Origin: Actinomycetales bacterium
Lineage (GTDB): Bacteria > Actinomycetota > Actinomycetes > Actinomycetales > Actinomycetaceae
Length of the DNA: 14,295 nt
Assembly (NCBI GenBank): GCA_012513625.1
Contig: JAAZBW010000101.1
Coordinates: 1 to 14,295, forward strand
Direction: 5' to 3'
The first letter of the stretch is position 1. Every line of letters starts with the position of its first letter. This document shows, piece after piece, positions 1 to 6,751 of the stretch. The translations under genes and the position numbers were made by a program. The notes below the pieces were generated by a model that was not told where the DNA came from, did not search any database, and was given only the letters and a program-made list of their open reading frames with translations.

Positions 1-1
1 A

Positions 2-241
2 CTCGGAATTGTCCTTGCAGTGGTTGGCGCCATCCTGCGGTTTGCGGTGGCGGACGCCATCGAGGGCGTGGACCTCGCCATGATCGGCCTCATCCTGATG
101 GCCGCAGGCGCCCTGGCCTTCCTGATCGGCCTCGTGCGCATGGCGATGGGTAGCTCGGCCCGCACCTCCACCGTGGTCCAGGACGGCCACGGAACCCGCA
201 CAGTGGAGTCGCGCTCCGATCTGCCCCCACGCGAGGTGTAG
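2..241 (+). CDS. Small two-helix membrane protein, DUF6458-like (5' end cut by window)
   Basis: The reading frame is open from the first base of the window, so the start lies upstream; about 79 codons are visible. The visible part opens with a hydrophobic run (LGIVLAVVGAILRFAV), then a short polar hairpin containing IEGVDLA, then a second hydrophobic segment (MIGLILMAAGALAFLIGLV), and a polar C-terminal tail rich in S, T, R and D. This helix, 'GVDL' turn, helix layout is typical of the small actinobacterial DUF6458 membrane proteins, whose function is unknown. A GTG at 20 could serve as a start, but the hydrophobic sequence continues in frame before it, and family members normally have a full first helix, so I treat the gene as 5'-truncated by the window. 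The family call is from pattern memory. Confidence 0.8.
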   Translation, partial: LGIVLAVVGAILRFAVADAIEGVDLAMIGLILMAAGALAFLIGLVRMAMGSSARTSTVVQDGHGTRTVESRSDLPPREV

Positions 242-270
242 CGCCCGACGACGTACACTCGCCTGGGTGG

Positions 271-304
271 AGGACCGTCCGTCCCGCATGGGATGGGCGG
301 TCCT
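271..304 (+). terminator. Hairpin terminator after the DUF6458-like gene
   Basis: Two 15-nt arms (271-285 and 290-304) pair around a 4-nt loop GCAT. Thirteen positions are Watson-Crick and the others can form G-U or are mismatched. It starts 30 nt after the upstream stop codon. The T-tract is poor, as is usual for actinobacterial terminators. Confidence 0.5.
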
Positions 305-420
305 TCGCTGTCCCGGACAGTGCGAGCCGACCCGCCGCAGCCCCGCCCGCACTGAACCGGACCACCCCAGCCCCTCGTCCGCGAATTGCAGCATTGGGAG
401 TGGCCGTCGCGTCCAACGTC

Positions 421-436
421 TAGGCTTGCGCACATG
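421..436 (+). promoter_or_regulatory. Leaderless promoter -10 element of the App1 phosphatase gene
   Basis: TAGGCT at 421-426 is followed by 7 nt and the ATG at 434. That spacing places the transcription start on the A of the start codon. No Shine-Dalgarno sequence precedes this ATG. The same hexamer and spacing occur in front of uxaC. No clear -35 element is visible. Confidence 0.5.
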
Positions 437-1465
437 GTCATGCCACGGGGTGCGCGCATCGAGGACGCCATCAACCGGGTGACGATCCCACGATTACGGG
501 AGGCCGGGCAGGTCCCCACCATCATCCCGTTCACCGGCTACGGCTCCACCAGCTTTGTGCGCGTGCTCGCGCGGGCCGTGATGCACGACCCCGCCATGGA
601 GGCCACGGACCGCACACGGGAGGGCCGCCTGGAGGGCCAGCGCGGCTGGCGCAACTTCCTCGGCACGCACGTGGCGATGCTGCCCGTCGAGATCACGGCC
701 GGCAACGTCACGGTGCGCACCAAGTCGGACCGCTCGGGCTACATCGATGTGGTGATCCGGAAGCACGGGATGCAGCCCGGTTGGCAGAACGTGACCATCC
801 GCGCCATCTCGGGGGACGAGGCGGAGACCCCGGTCCACATCCTCGCGCCGGACGTGCGGTACGGCCTGATCTCGGACATTGATGACACGGTGATGGTCAC
901 CTATCTCCCGCGCGCCCTCATCGCCGCGTGGAACACGTTCGTGAAGCACACGAGTACCCGCCAGCCTGTGCCCGGCATGGCCGAGCTCTACCGTGATCTG
1001 CAGGAACGCCACCCGGAGATGCCGGTGTTCTACCTCTCCACAGGGGCGTGGAACGTGGTGCCCACCCTCACCCGGTTCCTGCAGACCAACAACTTCCCGG
1101 ATGGCGCCATGCTGATGACCGACTGGGGGCCCACGAACACGGGCTGGTTCCGATCGGGCCAGGAGCACAAGCGCACCCAGATGCGCCGCCTTGCCATCGA
1201 GTTCCCGGAGATCAGGTGGTTCCTCGTGGGCGACGACGGCCAGCACGATCCCACGCTCTACCGCGAGATGGCCCGTGACCACCCAGAGCACGTGCTCGCG
1301 ATCCTCATCCGGCAGCTGAACCCCACCGAGCAGTTCCTCGCCCACGGCACCTTTGACGAGCTCTACCGCCCGGACGATCCGGTGGCGGACGAACTGGACC
1401 GCCCGGTCCCCTTCCTTGAGGCTCCCGACGGGTTCGAGCTCAGGAGACTCCTGCCAGAGTCCTGA
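434..1465 (+). CDS. App1-family phosphatase (DUF2183, HAD-like)
   Basis: 343 residues from the ATG at 434. It resembles the App1/DUF2183 family, named after the yeast actin-patch phosphatidate phosphatase; bacterial members have no firmly established substrate. The N-terminal half (about 30-140) carries the TGYG motif and a beta-rich region that includes GWRNFLGTHV. The C-terminal half is the HAD-like catalytic domain. It has DIDDT at 148-152 (nucleophile D148, acid/base D150), motif II YLSTGAWN (S202), the lysine of motif III in EHKRTQM (K246), and the metal-binding acidic motif LVGDDGQHD (D267/D268). No signal peptide or membrane segment is seen, so it is probably cytosolic or peripheral. 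I chose ATG 434 over the upstream TTG at 386 because a -10-like TAGGCT sits 7 nt before it. The gene is monocistronic and convergent with uxuB. Confidence 0.88.
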   Translation: MVMPRGARIEDAINRVTIPRLREAGQVPTIIPFTGYGSTSFVRVLARAVMHDPAMEATDRTREGRLEGQRGWRNFLGTHVAMLPVEITAGNVTVRTKSDRSGYIDVVIRKHGMQPGWQNVTIRAISGDEAETPVHILAPDVRYGLISDIDDTVMVTYLPRALIAAWNTFVKHTSTRQPVPGMAELYRDLQERHPEMPVFYLSTGAWNVVPTLTRFLQTNNFPDGAMLMTDWGPTNTGWFRSGQEHKRTQMRRLAIEFPEIRWFLVGDDGQHDPTLYREMARDHPEHVLAILIRQLNPTEQFLAHGTFDELYRPDDPVADELDRPVPFLEAPDGFELRRLLPES

Positions 1466-1479
1466 TCGCCAAAGAAACG

Positions 1480-1533
1480 CTGGTGGCCCGGTGGCCCGCC
1501 CCTCCGCAGAGGGCCGGGCCACCGGGCCACCAG
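1480..1533. terminator. Bidirectional terminator with a perfect 19-bp stem
   Basis: Bases 1480-1498 are the exact reverse complement of 1515-1533. Inside, CCCTC (1500-1504) pairs with GAGGG (1509-1513) around the loop CGCA, lengthening the hairpin to about 24 bp. It lies between the stop codons of two convergent genes and can end transcription from both. The minus-strand approach reads A/T-poor sequence, so the T-tract is weak. Confidence 0.8.
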
Positions 1534-1549
1534 ACTCAGAAACTCGCTA

Positions 1550-2917
1550 CTAGCCTTCCGGCACCAGGTCCAGCGCCAGCGTCTTCACCCGAGCCGCCAC
1601 GTCCGCGTTCGCTGCAAGGTCCTCGCCGAGGAAGCCGAGCACGTTCGCGATCGTCTCGTCGAGGTCCGCGCCCACAAGGCCCTTGACCAGTTCCTCCTGG
1701 GCGTCCTTCACGGGGGCGCCGTGGCCGCGCAGGTGCTGCGTCCATGCCGCGATCGCCCGGACAGGACCGTCCGGCAGGCGTCCCTCCTTGATCTCCTCGC
1801 GGAGCGCGGGGACGATCCGGACCGGGATCTTCTGCGAGCCGTCCGCCGCGATCTGCGCCAGCAGGTGGCGGATGTTCGGGTTCTCGAAGCGGTCCAGCAG
1901 CGCCTGGCGGTACTCGTCGGACTCCACCTGGAGGTGCTTGGCTGCCACGTCCCACCACTCGTTCACCCAGCGGCGGACCTCCTCGTCCATGATCGCCTCG
2001 CCCACGGTGGGGAAGCCACGGATCGTGGCGGCATACGCCATGAGCGAGTGCGAGCCGTTGAGCATCCAGAGCTTGCGGTCCTCGAACGGGGTCACATCCT
2101 CCACGATCGTGACACCGGCCTCCTCCCAACGCGGCCGGCCGGCGGGGAACTCCCCGGCAACCACCCACTCGCTGAAGGCCTCCGTGGGAACGGGAGAGGC
2201 GTCGTCGTACCCGCACTCCTTCGCCACCTCGGCACGGTCCTCGTCCGTGGTGGCAGGGGTGATGCGGTCCACCATGCAGGTGGCGAACGAGACGTTCTCC
2301 TCGATCCACTCCACCAGCCCCGGGTCCACCTCGCGGGCGCAGTCCGTGATCACGCGGGCGAAGGCCTCACCGTTCTCGGGGAGGTTGTCACACGGCAGGA
2401 TCGTCATGGCACCCGAACCCGCCTCCCGGCGCGCGAGAAGGCCAGCAACCACCTTGGCCGGCGTCGTCGAGACCTCGGCGCGCGGATCGGCGCGCAAGGC
2501 CTCGATGTCCGCAGCCACACCCGCGTTCGCCACGTCCAGCGAGCCGTCTGTGGCCCGCATGTAACCGGCCTCGGTCACCGTGGAGGTGAGCACCGCCAGT
2601 TCGGGGGAGGCGAAGTAGCCCAGCAGCGCCTCCAGGTCGCCCGCCTCATGCACCCGGGAGAGCGAGGAGATGACCTCGTACGAGACGCCGTCCGCGCCGC
2701 GGGTGATGAGCGTGTAGAGGCCGTCCTGCGGCTCGAGCGCCCGAGCGGCATCGGGCCGGCGGCCCGTGAATGCAGCGATTCCCCACTCGGCCGCGTCCGG
2801 AGCGTGCTCCGTGTACCAGGCCTGGTGGGCGCGGGTGAAGTTGCCGATTCCGAGGTGGATCATCCGGATCGGGGCCGCGGGGCGGCCGTGGTTCTCGCGG
2901 TTGAAAACGGTACTCAT
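1550..2917 (-). CDS. uxuB: Fructuronate reductase (mannitol dehydrogenase family)
   Basis: 455 residues, a polyol/uronate-specific long-chain dehydrogenase. The N-terminal Rossmann half has the nucleotide-binding turn HLGIGNFTRAHQ (21-32). The middle holds LPCDNLPENG (174-183) and MVDRITPAT (215-223). The C-terminal domain has the catalytic motif KLWMLNGSHSLMAY, giving the family's K282, N287 and H290. Family members include mannitol 2-dehydrogenase, D-arabinitol dehydrogenase, tagaturonate reductase and fructuronate reductase. The 4-bp ATGA overlap with uxaC favours fructuronate reductase (D-fructuronate + NADH to D-mannonate), although tagaturonate reductase cannot be excluded, since UxaC also acts on galacturonate. 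At 455 residues it is slightly shorter than the E. coli enzymes. A GGAGG-type Shine-Dalgarno lies at 2928-2935 inside the end of uxaC. Cytosolic. Confidence 0.88.
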   Translation of the reverse strand: MSTVFNRENHGRPAAPIRMIHLGIGNFTRAHQAWYTEHAPDAAEWGIAAFTGRRPDAARALEPQDGLYTLITRGADGVSYEVISSLSRVHEAGDLEALLGYFASPELAVLTSTVTEAGYMRATDGSLDVANAGVAADIEALRADPRAEVSTTPAKVVAGLLARREAGSGAMTILPCDNLPENGEAFARVITDCAREVDPGLVEWIEENVSFATCMVDRITPATTDEDRAEVAKECGYDDASPVPTEAFSEWVVAGEFPAGRPRWEEAGVTIVEDVTPFEDRKLWMLNGSHSLMAYAATIRGFPTVGEAIMDEEVRRWVNEWWDVAAKHLQVESDEYRQALLDRFENPNIRHLLAQIAADGSQKIPVRIVPALREEIKEGRLPDGPVRAIAAWTQHLRGHGAPVKDAQEELVKGLVGADLDETIANVLGFLGEDLAANADVAARVKTLALDLVPEG

Positions 2918-4332
2918 ATCCTGAAAGCCCTCCTCGGCTGGGTAACAACGAGATCGTGCGCGGTTTCCATGGCCTCATCCATGGCGAGCGAGTGGTCGGC
3001 CACGAGTTCGGCGAGGTATCCGCAGTCCACGCGGCGTGCCATGTCGTGGCGGGCGGGGATCGACAGGAGCGCACGGGTGTCGTCGATCATGCCGGAGGTC
3101 TTGTAGAACCCACAGGTCTCCGTGACGAGGTGACGGTAGCGCCGCGCCGCGTCCGGGGCGTCGAGCATCCACCACGGGGCACCCACGTACACGCTCGGGT
3201 AGAAGGACGCCATGGGGCCGAGCTCGCGGCTGTAGACGTCCTCATCCATCGTGAACAGGATGAGCTGGAAGTTGGGGTTCGTGCCGAACGTGTTCAGCAT
3301 CGGCTTGAGGTTGTTCACGAACTCCACCGCGATCGGGAAGTCCGTACCCACGTCCGCGCCGAAGCGCTCGAAGGTGGGCTCGTGGTGGTTGCGCGCCACA
3401 CCCGGGTGGAGCGTCATGACGAGGCCATCCTCGGAGCCCATGCGCGCCTGCTGGAACACGAAGTCCTTGCGCAGCCGCGTGGCGTCCACCTCCGAGATCT
3501 CGCCGGCGCGGGCGGCCGCGTAGAGGAGCTCCGCCTCGGCGTCGTCGAGCTTCTCCGCACCCGGATCCACGTGCGAGTGGTCCGTGGAGACGGCGCCACG
3601 TTCCTTGAAGAACGCCCGGCGGTTCTCCATCGCCGCGACCCAGCCCGCGTACGAGCCGGCGTCCACACCCGAGACCTCGGCGAGGCGGTCGATGTCCGCG
3701 TTCCAGCTCTCCTTGAACGGCTCGAGGTACTTGTCCGGACGGAACGTGGGAACCACGGTGGTGTCAATCGCGGGCTCATTCGCGATGGCGGCGTGCGTCT
3801 CCAGGTCGTCACACGGATCGTCCGTGGTGGCGATGAACTCGATCTTGAAGCGCTTCAGCAACTCACGCGGCCGGTACTCGTCCGTCTTGAGGAGGGCGTC
3901 GATCCGGTCGTAGATCTCGTCCGCCGTCTCCGCCGAGGGCCGGATATCAATCTCGAAGACATCCTTCATCTCCGCCTCGAACCAGTACTTCATCTGCGTG
4001 CCGCGGTACTCCTTCCACAGCCCGCAGAAGGTGCGGAATGCTTCACGCGCACCCTCGTCACTCAGGCCGGAGCCCACCGGAACACCGAGCGTGGCGAGGT
4101 CGACGCCGTTCGCGTGCATGAGCCGGTTCACGTAGTGGTCGGGGGTCAGCAGCAGGTCTGTGGGGTTCTTGAACGGGATGTTCTCCGCGAACCACGCCGG
4201 CGGCACGTGGCCGTGCGGCGAGATGATCGGCAGGTCCTTCACCGTGTCATAGAGCTCCCGCGCGATCTTCCGGAGACCCGGTTCCGCCGGGAGCAGGCGG
4301 TCAGGATGAATATTGAGCGGCTTTGCTGTCAT
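2914..4332 (-). CDS. uxaC: Uronate (glucuronate) isomerase
   Basis: 472 residues, matching the usual length of about 470 for UxaC of the amidohydrolase superfamily. It interconverts D-glucuronate and D-fructuronate, or D-galacturonate and D-tagaturonate. The metal-binding HxH is in IISPHGHV (H40, H42) near the N-terminus. Other family features are TPDHYVNRLMHANGV, FIATTDDPCDD (a family substrate-site segment), LHPGVARNHH and the C-terminal run GMIDDTRALLSIPARHDM. It is the first gene of a two-gene operon: its TGA overlaps the ATG of uxuB, so the two are probably translated together. The start has no Shine-Dalgarno, but TAGGCT lies 7 nt upstream, which suggests a leaderless mRNA. It diverges from the larA homologue across a 238-bp shared control region. 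Confidence 0.95.
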   Translation of the reverse strand: MTAKPLNIHPDRLLPAEPGLRKIARELYDTVKDLPIISPHGHVPPAWFAENIPFKNPTDLLLTPDHYVNRLMHANGVDLATLGVPVGSGLSDEGAREAFRTFCGLWKEYRGTQMKYWFEAEMKDVFEIDIRPSAETADEIYDRIDALLKTDEYRPRELLKRFKIEFIATTDDPCDDLETHAAIANEPAIDTTVVPTFRPDKYLEPFKESWNADIDRLAEVSGVDAGSYAGWVAAMENRRAFFKERGAVSTDHSHVDPGAEKLDDAEAELLYAAARAGEISEVDATRLRKDFVFQQARMGSEDGLVMTLHPGVARNHHEPTFERFGADVGTDFPIAVEFVNNLKPMLNTFGTNPNFQLILFTMDEDVYSRELGPMASFYPSVYVGAPWWMLDAPDAARRYRHLVTETCGFYKTSGMIDDTRALLSIPARHDMARRVDCGYLAELVADHSLAMDEAMETAHDLVVTQPRRAFRI

Positions 4333-4345
4333 GGTGACGAGCCTA
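4330..4345 (-). promoter_or_regulatory. Leaderless promoter -10 element of the uxaC-uxuB operon
   Basis: On the minus strand TAGGCT (4345 to 4340) is followed by 7 nt and the uxaC ATG at 4332. This is identical in hexamer and spacing to the App1 gene promoter. It places the start of transcription at the start codon. No good -35 is visible. Confidence 0.5.
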
Positions 4346-4370
4346 GTTTGTGGTCGCGGTCACGCGCGGG

Positions 4371-4390
4371 TGTTTGCCGCTGTTTGCCAC
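4371..4390. promoter_or_regulatory. 10-nt tandem repeat, candidate regulator site upstream of uxaC
   Basis: TGTTTGCCGC (4371-4380) is followed directly by TGTTTGCCAC (4381-4390), differing in one base. The period is one DNA helical turn. The repeat sits about 40-60 bp upstream of the inferred uxaC transcription start, where an activator or a -35-region binder would act. Which protein binds, if any, is unknown; the GntR and LacI regulators at 5916 and 6752 are the local candidates. Confidence 0.3.
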
Positions 4391-4491
4391 CGACGACGCA
4401 GGCTCGCCTTCCGTTCGCAGCCCACCCACCCGCCGTCGACCCGACGACGCAGGCCCACCTTCCGTTCGCAACCCACCCGCCCGCCGTCGTG
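4390..4491. repeat. Tandem duplication of a 51-nt unit
   Basis: Units at 4390-4440 and 4441-4491 agree at 45 of 51 positions. Each begins CCGACGACGC and ends CGCCGTCG, so the unit ends are near inverted repeats (7 of 8). The minus strand of each copy carries four closely spaced G-runs (complement of 4421-4434 and of 4472-4485), compatible with a two-tier G-quadruplex. The array fills the gap between the divergent uxaC and larA promoters. The frame stays open because 51 is a multiple of three, but no start site supports translation. Confidence 0.8.
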
Positions 4492-4558
4492 AGTGACGGT
4501 GCAGGAGTGGAATGTGGCAATCTCGCCGAACCCGCGCGCCCCTGCGGGTCCGGCACGC

Positions 4559-4573
4559 CACAATGGGGCCATG
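4559..4573 (+). promoter_or_regulatory. Candidate leaderless -10 element of the larA homologue
   Basis: CACAAT (4559-4564) is followed by 6 nt and the ATG at 4571. No Shine-Dalgarno is recognisable at normal spacing. The hexamer matches TANNNT less well than the others in this window, so this one is weaker. Confidence 0.35.
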
Positions 4574-5875
4574 ACTGAGACCACCGTTGAACTCATGGCA
4601 CGCCTCGCCGAAGGATCGATGACGATCGGCGACGCCGAGGTAACGCTCTCGCAGGAGCAGATCCGCGATCACATCGTCGAGTCCCTGGCGACTCTCGACT
4701 TCGATGGCAAGTCCGTGGCCCTCGTGGTGCCGGACGCCACCCGCTCCGTCCCCATGGGCAAGCTCCTGCCCTCCGTGCACGAGGCCCTCACCGGCCGGGC
4801 GCGCGAGGTGAAGGTGCTGATCGCCCTCGGCACGCACCAGGCGATGTCCGAGCAGGCTATCGGGAAGTTCCTCGGCTTCGAGCCAGGCAACATCGAGGGA
4901 ACCTACCCTGGCTGGACCGTCCACAACCACGAGTGGTGGGAGGACGGCACATTCGCAGACCTCGGGACCATGCCGGCGGAGCAGGTCTCCGAGTATTCGG
5001 GTGGCCGCCTCCAGGATGTTCCGATGCGGGTCCTCATCAACAAGATGGTGGTGGAGGCCGACGTCTCGCTCGTGGTGGGCCCCGTCCTGCCGCACGAGGT
5101 GGTGGGCATGTCCGGCGGCAACAAGTACTTCTTCCCCGGGCTCTCCGGCCACGACGTGATCGATCTCTCCCACTGGGTGGGCGCCCTCATCTCCTCCTTC
5201 GAGATGATCGGCACCCGCGGAATCACCCCGGTGCGTGCGCTCGTCAACGCTGCCACGGAACGCATTCCGGGCGAGAAGTACTGCGTCGCCGTGGTCACCG
5301 AGGCCGGCACGAACGAACTGCACTCAGTTTCCGTGGGAACCACCGTGCAGGCATGGGCCGCCGCCTCAGACATTGCGGCCGCGAGCCACATCACCTACCT
5401 CGACCGCCCCTACAAGAAGGTGGTCTCGCTCATTCCCGAGATGTACGAGGACGTGTGGACAGTGGCCAAGGGCTTCTACAAGCTCGAGCCCGTGGTGGAG
5501 GACGGCGGGGAGCTCATCCTCTACGCGCCGCACATCACCACCATCTCCGAGATGCACCCCGGACTCGCGAAGATCGGCTACCACAACCGCGACTACTTCG
5601 TGAAGCAGTGGGACAAGTTCAAGGACCACCCGTGGGGAGAACTCGCGCACTCCACGCACCTCCGCGGGCTCCGCACCTTCGACCCGGAGACGGGCGAGGA
5701 AAAGAACCGCGTCACGGTCACGCTCGCGAGCCAGGTTCCACAGGACGTGGTGGAGTCCTACAACCTGAAGTACATGGACCCTGCCGACGTGGACGTGGAC
5801 GAACTCGCGAAGGACCCGGACGTGCTGATCGTTCCCAACGCTGGCGAGGTGCTCCACCGGCTGAAGGGCCAGTAG
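4571..5875 (+). CDS. larA: LarA-family nickel-dependent 2-hydroxyacid racemase/epimerase (candidate gluconate/mannonate 2-epimerase)
   Basis: 434 residues, close to the roughly 425 of lactate racemase LarA (DUF2088 N-terminal domain plus LarA C-terminal domain). Counterparts of the LarA active site can be picked out: D55 and R58 in PDATRSVP, H89 in ALGTHQ, H175 in LPHEVVGMSGG, K185 (the lysine that binds the nickel pincer cofactor), H201 (nickel ligand) in DLSHW, K300 in TVAKGFYK and W355 in HPWG. The enzyme is therefore probably active and needs the Ni-pincer nucleotide made by LarB, LarC and LarE, none of which is in the window. LarA homologues racemise or epimerise several 2-hydroxyacids, including lactate, malate and D-gluconate. 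Divergence from uxaC-uxuB and closeness to gnd point to a sugar acid rather than lactate (inference). In-frame codons extend upstream to 4493, but they cross the repeat and have no conserved features. Confidence 0.85.
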   Translation: MTETTVELMARLAEGSMTIGDAEVTLSQEQIRDHIVESLATLDFDGKSVALVVPDATRSVPMGKLLPSVHEALTGRAREVKVLIALGTHQAMSEQAIGKFLGFEPGNIEGTYPGWTVHNHEWWEDGTFADLGTMPAEQVSEYSGGRLQDVPMRVLINKMVVEADVSLVVGPVLPHEVVGMSGGNKYFFPGLSGHDVIDLSHWVGALISSFEMIGTRGITPVRALVNAATERIPGEKYCVAVVTEAGTNELHSVSVGTTVQAWAAASDIAAASHITYLDRPYKKVVSLIPEMYEDVWTVAKGFYKLEPVVEDGGELILYAPHITTISEMHPGLAKIGYHNRDYFVKQWDKFKDHPWGELAHSTHLRGLRTFDPETGEEKNRVTVTLASQVPQDVVESYNLKYMDPADVDVDELAKDPDVLIVPNAGEVLHRLKGQ

Positions 5876-5883
5876 CAGAGCAC

Positions 5884-5908
5884 GCGGCGCCGCCGCGGGG
5901 TCTCCCCG
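5884..5908. terminator. Weak hairpin region between larA homologue and gntR
   Basis: Only 40 bp separate these convergent stop codons. The palindrome GCGGCGCCGC (5885-5894) and the short hairpin CGGGG-TCT-CCCCG (5896-5908) are the only structures. Both are GC-only and lack a T-tract, so this is a tentative terminator. Confidence 0.35.
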
Positions 5909-5915
5909 GAAGGGG

Positions 5916-6602
5916 CTAGATCTCGCGGCGGACCAGCGTGACCTGGCTGCGGGAGGTGAACTCCGCAGCGTCCTCGTCCCCCACTCGAATGGCCTCCGCG
6001 ATCTGCTCGTGGAGGTCGAGTGCCTTCTCGATGGGATGGCGGGGCATACGGCCCGCGCGGTGCCGGCCTTCCAGAACCGCGGTCACCACGTTCTCGAGGG
6101 CACCGAGCATCTCGTTGCCCGAGGCGAGGAGCAACGTCCGGTGGAACTCAGTGTCCACGGCGAGATACTCGTCCGTGTCCCCTGCCTCTTCTTCTCCGAG
6201 GCGGCGTAGCTCGGCTGCGAGCTCCACGAGCCGGGCGCGCTGTTCGCGACTGGCCCGGAGCGCGGCGCGGCGAGCGGCAATTGGCTCGATCGCAATCCGG
6301 AGATCGGTGAGGGAACGCAGCTGATCGGCCTTCGAATCACCTGCGAGTCTCCAGCCGATCACCCGGGGCGAAAGCACGTCCCAATTCTCCACGGCAGCCA
6401 CGATCAGGCCCACCCGGCGGCGCGCCTCAAGAAGGCCGAGGGACTCGAGCAGCCGCATCGCCTCGCGTGCAACGGTGCGCGAAACCCCGAACTCGGACTC
6501 GATCGTGGCAAGGTTGATCACGGTGCCCGACGTGAGCTCTCCAGAACCAATCCGGGCGCCCAGTGTTTCAACCAGCTGCACGTGCATGGACTGCTGGGCC
6601 AT
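5916..6602 (-). CDS. GntR-family regulator, FadR subfamily (FCD domain)
   Basis: 228 residues. The N-terminal winged helix (about 6-70) has the recognition region LATIESEFGVSRTVAREAMRL and the wing GLLEARRRVGLIV. The C-terminal all-helical FCD domain has LRIAIEPIAARRAA (101-114), D150 and H154 in DTEFH, and H198 in DLHEQI. These are three of the four usual metal ligands; the fourth histidine, expected near residue 220, is absent. Regulators of this type that control sugar acids (DgoR, UxuR, ExuR-like) respond to the acid or its aldonate. The position between the larA homologue and lacI suggests control of uronate/gluconate genes (inference). The ATG at 6602 has a good Shine-Dalgarno, GAGGTGAG, 5 nt upstream, unlike its leaderless neighbours. 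Confidence 0.9.
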   Translation of the reverse strand: MAQQSMHVQLVETLGARIGSGELTSGTVINLATIESEFGVSRTVAREAMRLLESLGLLEARRRVGLIVAAVENWDVLSPRVIGWRLAGDSKADQLRSLTDLRIAIEPIAARRAALRASREQRARLVELAAELRRLGEEEAGDTDEYLAVDTEFHRTLLLASGNEMLGALENVVTAVLEGRHRAGRMPRHPIEKALDLHEQIAEAIRVGDEDAAEFTSRSQVTLVRREI

Positions 6603-6630
6603 CTACTCTCACCTCGCTCGTATCTCCGCG

Positions 6631-6646
6631 GTCGGCGCGCGCCGAC
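6631..6646. promoter_or_regulatory. Perfect 16-bp palindrome upstream of gntR (candidate operator)
   Basis: GTCGGCGCGCGCCGAC is its own reverse complement and lies 28-44 bp before the gntR start codon. A second, imperfect palindrome, AGTGTG-ATAAG-CGCACT, is at 6709-6725. Either could bind the GntR dimer for autoregulation. In DNA this GC-rich a palindrome of this length is expected by chance about once per window this size, so only the position supports it. Confidence 0.3.
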
Positions 6647-6751
6647 TCTCCTGACGACTGTAGCGAGGTCTTCGCCTCAACAATGGCGGAATGCCCGTTA
6701 ATTCCCAAAGTGTGATAAGCGCACTATGGGCGATGCCCGATCGGATTCGTC

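Noticed and set aside
386..433. TTG start for the App1 gene, giving 16 more residues
   Set aside because: No Shine-Dalgarno before it, and the TAGGCT element 7 nt before ATG 434 indicates a leaderless start there.
4329..4556. Minus-strand peptide with a 17-residue repeat across the 51-nt duplication
   Set aside because: Open only because 51 is a multiple of three. It lacks a ribosome site and would overlap the uxaC promoter.
4493..4570. GTG start adding 26 residues to the LarA homologue
   Set aside because: The added sequence has no family resemblance, lies next to the repeat and would cover the likely promoter.
4333..4570. Riboswitch or attenuator in the uxaC/larA control region
   Set aside because: Both transcripts appear to begin at their start codons, leaving no leader RNA, and no known riboswitch core was recognised.
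2956..4578. 540-codon open frame antisense to uxaC
   Set aside because: Same reasoning: a GC-bias shadow of a well-conserved gene, and it also runs through the intergenic repeat.
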